Of a stretch of DNA of 64,000 nucleotides, positions 54,709 to 63,998 are shown piece after piece. The DNA comes from Amycolatopsis sp. MtRt-6 (lineage in GTDB: Bacteria > Actinomycetota > Actinomycetes > Mycobacteriales > Pseudonocardiaceae). The notes below the pieces were generated by a model. It searched no databases and was not told where the DNA came from. It saw only the letters and a program-made list of their open reading frames with translations. A program made the translations under genes and the position numbers. The stretch is from contig NZ_JADWPD010000002.1 of the NCBI RefSeq assembly GCF_017308975.1, forward strand, positions 1-64,000, in the 5' to 3' direction. Numbering within the stretch: the stretch's first letter is position 1; each line of letters starts with the position of its first letter.

Positions 54709-55331
54709 TGACCTGGAGCACGTACGCGGGTTTCGCCGGGATGATGGCGTTCCTGGCGATGATGCCGGGCCCGGACACCATGGTGGTGCTGAAGAACGCC
54801 CTGACCGGCGGCGCCCGCGGTGGCGGCTGGGCGTGCGCGGGCATCACGGTCGCGAACTTCCTGCAGGGCACGGCGGCGGCGCTCGGCCTGGGGGCGGTGA
54901 TCACCCGCTACCGCCCGGTGTTCGAGACGGTGAAGTGGCTCGGCGCGGCGTACCTGGTCTTCCTGGGGATCCAGGCGCTGCGCGGTGCTTGGCGCGGGAA
55001 CTACGAAGCTCTCGACGACGTCCGCAAGGCCCGCGCGTCCCGTGGGCGGCGGTTCCGCGAAGGGTTCCTGTCCAACATCACCAACCCGAAGGTGATCGTG
55101 CTGTACCTGTCGGTGCTGCCGCAGTTCCTGACGCCGTCGTCGACGCTCGGGGACTCGCTGCTGCTGGCGTACACGGTGGCGGCCCTGGGCGTGGTGTGGC
55201 AGGTGGTGCTGCTGTTCTTCGTACACCGGGTGCGGGGCTGGTTGCGGCAGCGCAAGGTACGGCGGGTGATGGACGGCGCGACGGGCACCGCGCTCGTGGG
55301 CTTCGGCGCGGTGCTCGCCCTCGAAGGCTAG
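54708..55331 (+). CDS. LysE/RhtB family exporter, copy 2
   Basis: The 207-residue paralogue of the preceding gene has MMPGPDTMVVLKNALTGG and FREGFLSNITNPKVIVLYLSVLPQF nearly identical in place. ATG 54708 uses the last base of the upstream stop (TGATG). A recent tandem duplication that kept both copies intact is likely, and the pair may form a heteromer. Confidence 0.9.
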   Translation: MTWSTYAGFAGMMAFLAMMPGPDTMVVLKNALTGGARGGGWACAGITVANFLQGTAAALGLGAVITRYRPVFETVKWLGAAYLVFLGIQALRGAWRGNYEALDDVRKARASRGRRFREGFLSNITNPKVIVLYLSVLPQFLTPSSTLGDSLLLAYTVAALGVVWQVVLLFFVHRVRGWLRQRKVRRVMDGATGTALVGFGAVLALEG

Positions 55332-56518
55332 AGCGTGCGGTCCAGCCAGTCGTAGATCCGGCCCGCGGCGAGCCGCTGGGCGCCGACGTGGCAGTGCGCG
55401 TCCGCGCCCTCCTCCGCCGTGAACGTCAGCAGTGTCTTCGGTGCCGTCAAGTGCGCGTACAGCCGCCGGGGCTCGGTCTCCTGGTCGCCGCCGAAGAACA
55501 GGTCGTCCGCCGCTTCGCAGACCAGGACCGGGCAGGCGATCTTCTCCGCCACGCCGTCCGCCAGCGTGTACTCCAGGTACTTCGCGATGAACTCGCGATC
55601 GGTCGCCGCGCCCAGCACGTACCGGCCGTGGTCGCACGCCCAGCGCAGCGTCGGGCTCGCCTCGCGGCCCGCCGCGAGCAGGGCGTCGAACTCCTCGTCG
55701 CGCTCGGCCCGGGCGCGGGCCAGGATCTCCTGTCGCGGCCACGGCAACAGCCCGGTCACCGCCGCACCCGCGTCGTACACGCCGTCCACCGCCACCACCG
55801 CCGCCAGCCGGCGCTCGAACGCCGCCGCGCGCGGGGCCAGCATGCCGCCCAGGCTCACGCCGAGCAGCGCGATGCGCGCCGGGTCGACTCCGCCGAGCGC
55901 CAGCGCGAAGTCCACCACCGGCGTCACCACGTGCTCCCAGTCCGGCCGGAACACGAGCTTCTCGTGGCGGATCGCGCTCGGCTGGCCCGGGCCGTCGAAC
56001 GTCAGGACGTGGTAGCCGTGCGCGGCGCCCGCCCCTGCGCCGAGGTAGTGGCACTCTTCCGCGCTGCCGTCGAAACCGTTGTGCATGATCAGCAACGGCT
56101 TCGGGCCGTCGCCTGGCGCGCGGTAGAGGTAGCCGTGCAGAACCGTTCCTTCATAAGGGATTTCGACCGGCTCGGCCACCTCCGCGCGCTGGAAGCACTC
56201 GACGCTCCGGTCGTACGCCGCCGCGATGCGTGGGTCCGCCGGGTCGCCGTGGAGGAAGAACTCCGACGAGAAGTAGTACGTCGACGCGCGCAGCAGCAGG
56301 TCGCGTGCGGTGACCGGCCCCGCGTCGGCCGCCTCGGCGTACAGCCGGTCGGCCAACGCGCGGTAGGCGTCGTGCCAGCTGTCGTAGTCCCCCGGCGTCA
56401 CCGTCGACGCCGCCGCGAGGACCTCGCCGAAGTCGGAGCCGCCGTAGGCCGCGTGGCCGAACAGGCGCAGGGTCTCGAACCAGAACTGCGGGTCGTCTTC
56501 GAACATCAGCTGCTTCAT
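55328..56518 (-). CDS. Alpha/beta hydrolase of the FrsA / pseudooxynicotine-hydrolase type
   Basis: The 396-residue enzyme has a helical N-terminal cap of about 130 residues, followed by the hydrolase core: PLLIMHNGFDGSAEECHY, nucleophile GVSLGGMLAPRAA, acid in EAADDLFFGG and His in GADAHCHVGAQ. The architecture fits C-C bond or ester hydrolases of the 2,6-dihydroxypseudooxynicotine hydrolase group. Its ATG overlaps the NmrA-like stop. It is the last gene of the SnoaL-NmrA-hydrolase operon. Confidence 0.88.
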   Translation of the reverse strand: MKQLMFEDDPQFWFETLRLFGHAAYGGSDFGEVLAAASTVTPGDYDSWHDAYRALADRLYAEAADAGPVTARDLLLRASTYYFSSEFFLHGDPADPRIAAAYDRSVECFQRAEVAEPVEIPYEGTVLHGYLYRAPGDGPKPLLIMHNGFDGSAEECHYLGAGAGAAHGYHVLTFDGPGQPSAIRHEKLVFRPDWEHVVTPVVDFALALGGVDPARIALLGVSLGGMLAPRAAAFERRLAAVVAVDGVYDAGAAVTGLLPWPRQEILARARAERDEEFDALLAAGREASPTLRWACDHGRYVLGAATDREFIAKYLEYTLADGVAEKIACPVLVCEAADDLFFGGDQETEPRRLYAHLTAPKTLLTFTAEEGADAHCHVGAQRLAAGRIYDWLDRTL

Positions 56519-57333
56519 CGGATCTCCTCCCGCACAAAGGTTTCGAACGAACGGGCCGGCCGCCCGGTGACCTGCTCGACGGTCGGCGTGACGCGGTCTT
56601 CGGCGCCGCGGCGAATGTCCTCGTCGAGGGCGGCGAGCACCGCCGCGAACGGCTCGGGCAGCCCGGACGACGTCAGCAACGCGGCGAACTCGGCGGTGCT
56701 CACCGCGCGGTGCCGTACCGGGCGGCCGAGGTGCGCGGACACGATCGAGGCCGCTTCGGTGTAGCTCAAGGCGGCCGGTCCGGTCAGGACGTGCTCGGTG
56801 TTGTGCGGCACGGGGTCGGTCAGCGCGCGGACGGCGACCGCCGCGATGTCGCCCGCGTCGACGAACGCGACCCGGGCGTCGCCGGTGGCCGTGACGATCT
56901 CGCCGTTCCGGACGCCCTGGGCGACCAGGTGCTCGCCGGCGAAGTTCTGCATGAACCAGGACGGCTTCAGCACGGCCCACTCCGGTGCCGTGCGCACCAG
57001 CCGTTGCAAGTCGCCCAGGCCCGGGGTGTCGTCGGCGACGGCCGACGAGCTGAGCAGGACGACCCGGCGGACACCGGCCGCGAAGGCGTCGTCCAGGAAG
57101 GGCGCGACCGAGCCGGCGGGCGAAGCCTCACCGACCGGCGCCAGCAGGTAGACCGCCGAAGCCCCGCGCAGCGCGTCCGCGTGGGTCGAGGAGTCCGCCC
57201 AGTCGAAGCGGACCTGACCGGGTTCTGCCGGCTTCCGTGTGGCCGCCCGGGCGGTGAATCCTGCCGTGCGCAGGCCCGCGACGACCCGGCGGCCGGTCGT
57301 GCCGGTGCCACCGAGGACCAGGGCGTCAGCCAC
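56515..57333 (-). CDS. NmrA-like NAD(P)-binding protein
   Basis: Atypical short-chain dehydrogenase of 272 residues with ALVLGGTGTTGRRVVAGLRTAG at the N-terminus, VVLLSSSAV and KPSWFMQNF. The catalytic Tyr-x3-Lys of classical SDRs is absent, so redox sensing or reduction without that pair is expected. GTG 57333 overlaps the SnoaL gene by 8 nt. Confidence 0.88.
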   Translation of the reverse strand: MADALVLGGTGTTGRRVVAGLRTAGFTARAATRKPAEPGQVRFDWADSSTHADALRGASAVYLLAPVGEASPAGSVAPFLDDAFAAGVRRVVLLSSSAVADDTPGLGDLQRLVRTAPEWAVLKPSWFMQNFAGEHLVAQGVRNGEIVTATGDARVAFVDAGDIAAVAVRALTDPVPHNTEHVLTGPAALSYTEAASIVSAHLGRPVRHRAVSTAEFAALLTSSGLPEPFAAVLAALDEDIRRGAEDRVTPTVEQVTGRPARSFETFVREEIR

Positions 57334-57739
57334 CGAACGCCGCCGTCAGTTCGCCGCCGAGGACCTTCGCGGCGGCCAGCGGGCTCCAGTAGTCGCGGTA
57401 GTGGCGGATCCGGCCGTCCTCGACGGTGATCACGGCGATGTACGACAGCTCGTACGGCTTCCGCGACGCCACCACGACCCCGGCGACGGTGAACTCGACG
57501 ACGACCACGCCCGGGTCGGCGGTCTCGTGCACGGTCTTCGCGGTGACTTCCCGGATGTCCAGCAGGTTCGGGTAGTCGCGCAGGTACTCACGGATCGCGT
57601 CGCGCCCTTCGACGCGCTTCGGGTAGCCCGGGCCGGCGAACGGGAACTCGAGGACGCCGTCCTCGGCCCAGAGCCCGGCGAACCCGGCCATGTCGTGCTT
57701 CAGCAGCAGATCGAGCGCGTGCTCGGCGAAGTCGCGCAT
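57326..57739 (-). CDS. SnoaL-like (NTF2-fold) protein
   Basis: The 137-residue cone-shaped NTF2 fold begins with FAEHALDLLLKHDMAGFAGLWAEDGVLEFPFAG, then VEGRDAIREYLRDYP and HYRDYWSP. SnoaL-like proteins are cyclases, isomerases or hydrolases of small molecules. ATG 57739 is preceded by a G-rich site. It is first in an operon whose promoter faces a TetR gene. Confidence 0.87.
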   Translation of the reverse strand: MRDFAEHALDLLLKHDMAGFAGLWAEDGVLEFPFAGPGYPKRVEGRDAIREYLRDYPNLLDIREVTAKTVHETADPGVVVVEFTVAGVVVASRKPYELSYIAVITVEDGRIRHYRDYWSPLAAAKVLGGELTAAFGG

Positions 57740-57765
57740 CGCGGCCCCCTTCGACGGTTGGACGA

Positions 57766-57812
57766 GACGGTACCGTCCCGACGTAAGCCACCATAGACGG
57801 GACGGGACCGTC
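57766..57812. promoter_or_regulatory. Paired TetR operators in the divergent promoter
   Basis: GACGGTACCGTC (57766-57777) is a perfect 12-bp palindrome. GACGGGACCGTC (57801-57812) is a second copy with the centre altered. The copies sit on opposite-facing larger arms that match over about 23 nt with two mismatches. The right site lies in the -35 region of tetR and the left one near the SnoaL operon start. Confidence 0.7.
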
Positions 57813-57824
57813 TCGTCCACCCGC

Positions 57825-57830
57825 TAGACT
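57825..57830 (+). promoter_or_regulatory. -10 element of the second tetR (leaderless)
   Basis: TAGACT ends 7 nt before ATG 57838. Confidence 0.55.
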
Positions 57831-57837
57831 GCGCTCC

Positions 57838-58428
57838 ATGGCACGCACCCCCACCGGCGCCGCGGTCCTGCAGCCCGAGGTCACGCAGGCGATCACCGAC
57901 GCCGTCCTGCACGAACTCGCCGAACAGGGCTACGGGCGGCTGTCCATGGAAGCGGTGGCCAAGCGCGCCGGGGTCGGCAAGAGCGCGCTCTACCGGCGCT
58001 GGCGGTCGAAGGACGAAATGATCGCCGCGGTCGTCACGGAGTTCAGCGTGACGCGCGCGGCGGAGGCGGACACCGGCTCACTGCGCGGCGACCTGCGGGA
58101 GACGATGCAGGCGCTGATCGACTGGCTGACGCACCCGCTGTTCTCGCGGATCCTGCCGGACCTGGTCGCCGAGGACGCGCGAAATCCGGACCGCGGGCGC
58201 AGCACGCGCGAGAACATCGGCGGGCCGCGACGGGAGGTCGGCGAGGCCATGCTGCGCCGGGCCATCACCCGCGGCGAGCTGCCCGAGGACCTCGACATGG
58301 AGATGGCGCTGGACGTCCTGGCGGCGCCGATCTACTGGCGCCTGGTGGTCCGGCAGGCCGAAGCCGAACCGGACTACCTGGACCGGCTGGTGGCATACGC
58401 CCTGCGCGCACTGGGCGCGCAGGGCTGA
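57838..58428 (+). CDS. TetR/AcrR family regulator of the SnoaL-NmrA-hydrolase operon
   Basis: The 196-residue protein has HTH ELAEQGYGRLSMEAVAKRAGVGKSALYRRWRSKDEM and a C-terminal domain of the TetR_C type with DPDRG-like loop (ARNPDRGRSTRENIG). It is divergent from the three-gene operon and the two GACGG palindromes between them are its probable binding sites. Confidence 0.93.
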   Translation: MARTPTGAAVLQPEVTQAITDAVLHELAEQGYGRLSMEAVAKRAGVGKSALYRRWRSKDEMIAAVVTEFSVTRAAEADTGSLRGDLRETMQALIDWLTHPLFSRILPDLVAEDARNPDRGRSTRENIGGPRREVGEAMLRRAITRGELPEDLDMEMALDVLAAPIYWRLVVRQAEAEPDYLDRLVAYALRALGAQG

Positions 58429-58433
58429 AACAA

Positions 58434-58478
58434 CCGGGGCTCCGCCCCGGGCCGGGGGCTCCGCCACCCGGACCCCCC
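58434..58478. terminator. Double-hairpin bidirectional terminator
   Basis: CCGGGGC-TCC-GCCCCGG is a perfect 7-bp stem. A second G/C-rich hairpin (CCGGG...CCCGG) follows at once. It separates convergent tetR and murA. Confidence 0.8.
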
Positions 58479-58491
58479 AAAGCGGGTGTGA

Positions 58492-59766
58492 TCAGCTCCT
58501 GTCCGGCTCACCCGCGACGCGCTGGATGTTCGCGCCCAGGCGGTTCAGGTTCTCGACGAAGTGCGGGTAGCCGCGGTCGATGTGGAAGACGTCCCAGACC
58601 TCGGTGACACCGTCCGCGCACAGACCCGCGAGCACCAGCCCGGCGCCGGCGCGGATGTCCGATGCCCAGACCGGTGCGCTCGACAGCTTCTCGACGCCGC
58701 GGACCACCGCGTGGTGGCCGTCCGTGCGGGCGTCGCCCGACAGCCTGACCATCTCCTCGATGAAGCGGAAGCGCGCCTCGTAGACGTTCTCCGTGATCAT
58801 CGACGTGCCTTCCGACACCGCCGACAGCGCCACCGCGAACGGCTGCAGGTCGGTCGCGAAGCCGGGGTACGGCAGCGTCACCCAGTCGACGGCCTTCGGG
58901 CGCTCGGGCTGGACCACGCGGAAACCCTTGTCTCCGAACGTCTCGACGTCCGCGCCGGCCAGCTGCAGCTTGTTCAGCACCAGGTCGAGGTGGTGCGGGT
59001 TGACCCCGCGCACGGTGATGTCGCCGCGGGTCATCGAAGCGGCGAACGCCCAGGTCGCGCCCACGATCCGGTCGCCGATCACGCTGTGCGTCGTCGGGTG
59101 CAGCTGCTCCACGCCGTGCACCGTCAGAGTCGACGTGCCGGCGCCTTCGATCTTCGCGCCCATCTCGGTCAGCATCGTGCAGATGTCGACGATCTCCGGC
59201 TCGCGCGCGCAGTTGTCGATGACCGTGGTGCCCTCGGCCAGCACGGCCGCCATCAGGATGTTCTCGGTCGCGCCGACGCTCGGGAAGTCCAGCCAGATCT
59301 GCGCGCCGACCAGCGTCTCGGCCTTCGCGACGACGCAGCCGTGCTCGATCGTGCTCGTCGCGCCCAGCTTGCGCAGGCCGTTCTGGTGCATGTCCAGCGG
59401 GCGCGAGCCGATCGCGTCGCCGCCCGGCAGCGCCACGACAGCCTGCTTCAGCCGGCCGACCAGCGGCCCCAGCACGCAGACGGACGCGCGCAGCTTGCCC
59501 ATCGCCGCCGAGTCCGCGCGGTGCGACAGCTCGGCCGGCGTCGTGATGGTGGCCGTGTCGCCCTCGATGACGACCTCGCAGCCGACGCTCCGCAGCACGT
59601 CGCCCATCAGCGGGACGTCGAGGATCTGCGGGCAGTTCGTGATGGTCGTGGTGCCCTCGGCCAGCAGGGCCGCGGCCATCAGCTTCAGCACGCTGTTCTT
59701 GGCGCCGACCACGTCGACCTCGCCGACCAGCCGGGCTCCGCCATGCACGTCGAAGTGCTCGCTCAT
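58492..59766 (-). CDS. murA: UDP-N-acetylglucosamine 1-carboxyvinyltransferase (MurA), Asp-type
   Basis: First committed step of peptidoglycan synthesis. The enzyme has the two-domain EPT fold, with [17 protein letters not shown] at the N-terminus and the catalytic loop [13 protein letters not shown]. The usual cysteine of this loop is Asp117, as in Mycobacterium tuberculosis, where it gives natural fosfomycin resistance. ATG 59766 is preferred to a TTG 9 nt upstream. It is divergent from the adenosyltransferase, the same pairing as Rv1315-Rv1314c. Confidence 0.95.
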   Translation of the reverse strand: MSEHFDVHGGARLVGEVDVVGAKNSVLKLMAAALLAEGTTTITNCPQILDVPLMGDVLRSVGCEVVIEGDTATITTPAELSHRADSAAMGKLRASVCVLGPLVGRLKQAVVALPGGDAIGSRPLDMHQNGLRKLGATSTIEHGCVVAKAETLVGAQIWLDFPSVGATENILMAAVLAEGTTVIDNCAREPEIVDICTMLTEMGAKIEGAGTSTLTVHGVEQLHPTTHSVIGDRIVGATWAFAASMTRGDITVRGVNPHHLDLVLNKLQLAGADVETFGDKGFRVVQPERPKAVDWVTLPYPGFATDLQPFAVALSAVSEGTSMITENVYEARFRFIEEMVRLSGDARTDGHHAVVRGVEKLSSAPVWASDIRAGAGLVLAGLCADGVTEVWDVFHIDRGYPHFVENLNRLGANIQRVAGEPDRS

Positions 59767-59815
59767 GGCCGCCAATCATGCCCTCTCGCCCGGATTCGGC
59801 CCGGGCGGGGGCCGC

Positions 59816-59821
59816 TATGGT
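59816..59821 (+). promoter_or_regulatory. -10 element of the adenosyltransferase gene (leaderless)
   Basis: TATGGT ends 6 nt before ATG 59828. Confidence 0.45.
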
Positions 59822-59827
59822 GGATCC

Positions 59828-60400
59828 ATGGTCGTTCGCATCAACCGCGTGTACACGAAGGTCGGCGACAACGGCACGACCGCGCTCGGCGACGGGTCCC
59901 GCGTGCCGAAGACGTCTCCGCGGCTGGGCGCGTACGCGGACACCGACGAGGCGAACTCGGTGCTCGGCCTGGCGATCGCGATGGGCTCGTTGCCCGCCGA
60001 GGTCACGGACGTACTGCGCACGGTCCAGAACGACCTCTTCGACGTCGGCGCCGACCTCTGCCTGCCGATTTCCGACGACCCGCCGTACCCGCCGCTGCGG
60101 ATCACCGAGAAGTACGTCGAGCGGCTCGAAGGCTGGTGCGACGAGTTCAACGAGCGCCTGCCGAAGCTGACGTCGTTCATCCTGCCGGGCGGCACGCCGG
60201 GGGCGGCGTTCCTCCACCAGGCGCGGACGGTGGCGCGCCGGGCCGAGCGGTCGGCCTGGGCCCTGCACGAGGCCGAGCCCGAGGCGACCAACCCGATCGC
60301 GGTGAAGTACCTGAACCGGCTGTCGGACCTGCTGTTCATCCTGGCCCGGCTGGCCAACCCGGACGGCGACGTCCTGTGGCAGCCGGGCGGGCAGCCCTAG
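59828..60400 (+). CDS. PduO-type ATP:cob(I)alamin adenosyltransferase
   Basis: The 190-residue trimeric helical-bundle enzyme makes adenosylcobalamin. VYTKVGDNGTTALGDGSRVPK is the ATP-binding N-terminus, with ADTDEANSVLGLA and FILPGGTPGAAFLHQARTVARRAER following. It serves mutases such as the ethylmalonyl-CoA mutase in this window. Its stop overlaps the small gene at 60397. Confidence 0.95.
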   Translation: MVVRINRVYTKVGDNGTTALGDGSRVPKTSPRLGAYADTDEANSVLGLAIAMGSLPAEVTDVLRTVQNDLFDVGADLCLPISDDPPYPPLRITEKYVERLEGWCDEFNERLPKLTSFILPGGTPGAAFLHQARTVARRAERSAWALHEAEPEATNPIAVKYLNRLSDLLFILARLANPDGDVLWQPGGQP

Positions 60401-60549
60401 CCGAGCCGGCCCTGCTCCTGCGCCGCCCAGTGGCGCTCCAGGTCGACGTCCGGTGTCCCGTCGAACGCCGGGTCCACGGCCTGGGTCGTGACCATGTCCT
60501 CCGGCTTCACGCGCTCCGGCAGTTTCGCGAAGCGGTTTTCTTCGGTCAT
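60397..60549 (-). CDS. Short conserved-type protein coupled to the EPSP synthase gene
   Basis: The 50-residue acidic product (TEENRFAKLPERVKPEDMVT then DVDLERHWAAQEQG) has no recognised domain. ATG 60549 shares its A with the upstream stop (TGATG), a classical re-initiation arrangement that argues for real translation. It ends 4 nt inside the convergent adenosyltransferase gene. Confidence 0.6.
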   Translation of the reverse strand: MTEENRFAKLPERVKPEDMVTTQAVDPAFDGTPDVDLERHWAAQEQGRLG

Positions 60550-61787
60550 CAGATCCCCCAGCTCTCCCGCAGGGTCCCCAGTGCCTGGTGGAAGCCGGGG
60601 AAGGTCTTCTTCACGCACTCCGGATCATCCAGCGTGATGCCGTCGATCAGCAAGCCCGTGATGCTGAACGCCATCGCGATCCGGTGGTCGCGGCGGCACG
60701 CCACCAGGGTGCCCGTCGGCCGGCCCGGCTGGATCTCGATCCAGTCGCGGCCGGTGACGACCTCGATGCCCATCGCGCGCAGGTTCTCCTCGCACGCGTC
60801 GAGCCGGTCGCACTCCTTGATGCGCGTGTTGTAGACGTCTTCGATGCGCACCGGGCCCGAAGCGAACGGCGCGATCGCCGCCAGGGTCGGGACCGTGTCC
60901 GAGATGTCACGCATGTTGACTGTGATCCCGCGCAGGCCGCCCGACGGGCCCGCGACCGTCACCGAGTCCGGCGTCAGCTCCACGTGCGCGCCCATCTCAC
61001 GCAGGACGTCGGCGAAGCGCACGTCGCCCTGCAGGGCGTCGGAGCCGAGGCCCGGGATGGTCACCGTGCGGCCGGTGACCGCCGCCGCGGCCAGGAAGTA
61101 GCTCGCTGTCGACGCGTCCGGCTCCACCGGGTACTCGCACGCGCGGTACGGCTGGGGCGGGACCACGAACGTCTGCCCCTCGCGGCGGACGTCGACGCCG
61201 AAGCGGCGCATCATCTCCAGCGTGATCTCGACGTACGGCACCGACACGAGGTCGGTCACCGTGATCCGCAGGCCCTCCGCGGTCAGCGGCCCGAGCAGCA
61301 GCAACGCGGTCAGGAACTGCGACGACAACCCCGCGTCGAGGGTCAGCTCCCCACCCTTGACGCCGTTCGCGCGGACGGTCAGCGGGTGATGCCCCGGCTC
61401 GCCGCCGAACTCGAGGTCGACACCCAGTTCCTGCAGGGCGTCGGTCAGCGGCCCGAGCGGACGGCGGCGCATCTGGCCGGACGCGTCGAAGCGGAACGTC
61501 CCGGTGCCGGCCGCGGCCAGCGCGGGCAGGAACCGGGCCGTCGTGGCGCCGTCCCGGCAGAAGACGTCGGCTTCGGCAACGCCGGGCCCCGACGGCCGGC
61601 CCTCGATGGTCCACGCGTCCGGCTGCCGGTCGACGCGGTAGCCGAGCTTGACCAGGCCCTCGGCAAAGCCCTCGGTGTCATCCGAGTGCAGCGGACGGCC
61701 GAGGGTCGTGGTGCCGTGCGCGGCGGCGGCCAGGAACAGGCCGCGGGCGGTGACGGACTTGGAGCCGGGGATCTCGACGAGGGTCAC
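60549..61787 (-). CDS. aroA: Divergent EPSP synthase (3-phosphoshikimate 1-carboxyvinyltransferase)
   Basis: The 412-residue EPT-fold protein keeps most catalytic residues: EIPGSKSVTARG, LSSQFLTALLLL, DISDTVPT, IKECDRLDACEEN, DHRIAMAF and CVKKTFPGF. The PEP-site loop, normally GNAGT or GLAGT, reads CRDGATTARFL (residues 77-87). It may be the housekeeping enzyme of this lineage or a second, specialised copy. GTG 61787 is the start. It sits between DUF2550 and the adenosyltransferase, where mycobacteria have no such gene. Confidence 0.88.
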   Translation of the reverse strand: MTLVEIPGSKSVTARGLFLAAAAHGTTTLGRPLHSDDTEGFAEGLVKLGYRVDRQPDAWTIEGRPSGPGVAEADVFCRDGATTARFLPALAAAGTGTFRFDASGQMRRRPLGPLTDALQELGVDLEFGGEPGHHPLTVRANGVKGGELTLDAGLSSQFLTALLLLGPLTAEGLRITVTDLVSVPYVEITLEMMRRFGVDVRREGQTFVVPPQPYRACEYPVEPDASTASYFLAAAAVTGRTVTIPGLGSDALQGDVRFADVLREMGAHVELTPDSVTVAGPSGGLRGITVNMRDISDTVPTLAAIAPFASGPVRIEDVYNTRIKECDRLDACEENLRAMGIEVVTGRDWIEIQPGRPTGTLVACRRDHRIAMAFSITGLLIDGITLDDPECVKKTFPGFHQALGTLRESWGI

Positions 61788-61845
61788 GCAGTGAGTTTAA
61801 TGCGGCGAGATCTCGGCCATCGGGCCCCAGTCGGAGGCATCCAAG

Positions 61846-61891
61846 ACCCTATGGATAACTGTCCCAAGTTTGAGACAGTTATCCATAGGGT
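61846..61891 (-). repeat. 46-bp near-perfect inverted repeat after DUF2550
   Basis: ACCCTATGGATAACTGTC and GACAGTTATCCATAGGGT are perfect 18-bp arms around CCAAGTTTGA, itself almost palindromic. It starts at the base after the DUF2550 stop and is far more AT-rich than its surroundings. A terminator role for the ATP synthase transcript is likely. A mobile or REP-type origin is possible. Confidence 0.85.
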
Positions 61892-62326
61892 TCAAGAAGC
61901 GCGCGGAAGGCGCCGCCCGGGCGGGGCGGACTCGAGCCAGGAGAGGAAGCCCGTCAACGCGCCCGGACCCATCGCGATCTCGATCGCTTCCTGGGTCTCC
62001 GACTCGCAGCGCAGGACCGTCGAACCCTCGGGCACGGCGTAGGCCTCGGTGCCGGACGGGTCGCGGCGGTCGGCGATCTGCATGCTTTCCCGCTGGAAGA
62101 CGCGGTCGGCGCCGGTGCGCAGGCTCCACACCCGGTACCAGACGAACTCGTCGCCCTCGTAGCGGCCCAGCCCCAGGTGCCAGCTGGACCGCGGGTTGTC
62201 CGGACGCCACCGCAGCGCGACGCTCACGCCGCCACCGCGGCGCATCCGGATCCACCGCTGGCCGTACCAGGCGGCCAGCACCGCGAGCACGATCAGGAGC
62301 CCGACTACGACCACGGTGATCTTCAC
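61892..62326 (-). CDS. DUF2550 membrane protein
   Basis: The 144-residue protein has one N-terminal membrane helix (ITVVVVGLLIVLAVLAAWYG) and a cytosolic or extracytosolic beta domain (VSVALRWRPDNPRSSWHLGLGRYEGDEFVWYRVWSL). The family regularly follows atpC in actinobacteria. Its function is unknown. It lies 25 nt after atpC. Confidence 0.92.
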   Translation of the reverse strand: MKITVVVVGLLIVLAVLAAWYGQRWIRMRRGGGVSVALRWRPDNPRSSWHLGLGRYEGDEFVWYRVWSLRTGADRVFQRESMQIADRRDPSGTEAYAVPEGSTVLRCESETQEAIEIAMGPGALTGFLSWLESAPPGRRLPRAS

Positions 62327-62351
62327 GGCCCGGCTCCTGCCCGTCTCGCGC

Positions 62352-62717
62352 TCAGGCCGACTGACCCGCTGCGCGGAGCTGGGCCGAGGCCCTCGCCCGC
62401 TCGGTCTCGTCGTCCCCGGTCAGGGCCGCCTTGGCCGCCTCGACGTCGATCTCGTCGGAGAGCTCGGCGCTCTCGGCGAGGATGCTCACCCCGGTGCCGG
62501 TCACGGAGAGGAACCCGCCGTGGACGGCCGCGCAGACCGTCTCGCCGTCGGTGGTCGTCACCTTGACCACGCCACCCTCGACCAGCTGCCCGAGCACGGG
62601 TTCGTGACCGGCCATGATGCCGATCTCACCCTCGGTGGTCTGGGCCACCACGAAAGTGGCAGTACCCGACCAGAGACGGCGCTCGACGGCCACCAGCTCC
62701 ACGGACATCTCAGCCAC
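62352..62717 (-). CDS. atpC: ATP synthase epsilon subunit
   Basis: The 121-residue F1 subunit couples and regulates rotation. [38 protein letters not shown] and the C-terminal helix with [16 protein letters not shown] are typical. GTG 62717 has AAGGAG 6 nt upstream; ATG 62708 is the alternative. The C-terminal helical domain is short, as in mycobacteria. Confidence 0.95.
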   Translation of the reverse strand: MAEMSVELVAVERRLWSGTATFVVAQTTEGEIGIMAGHEPVLGQLVEGGVVKVTTTDGETVCAAVHGGFLSVTGTGVSILAESAELSDEIDVEAAKAALTGDDETERARASAQLRAAGQSA

Positions 62718-62780
62718 GTAGCACTCCTTCGCTCGGGGTGTTACCACCGAGTGTAATAGGTCTGTCCCCTGCTATGAGAA

Positions 62781-62820
62781 CGGCGGGGGCGCTGGTCCAT
62801 ATAGGACACTGCCCCCGCCG
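62781..62820 (-). promoter_or_regulatory. Intercistronic hairpin between atpD and atpC
   Basis: CGGCGGGGGC and GCCCCCGCCG form a perfect 10-bp stem. The 20-nt loop contains a smaller GTCC-ATATA-GGAC stem. It lies 11 nt after the atpD stop and may partly terminate or stabilise the message. Confidence 0.7.
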
Positions 62821-62831
62821 CTCCCGGAAAA

Positions 62832-63998
<1,167 letters not shown>

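Noticed and set aside
61851-61890. DnaA boxes or a replication origin
   Set aside because: TTATCCATA is one base off the consensus and occurs only as the two arms of one repeat, without dnaA, dnaN or clustered boxes.
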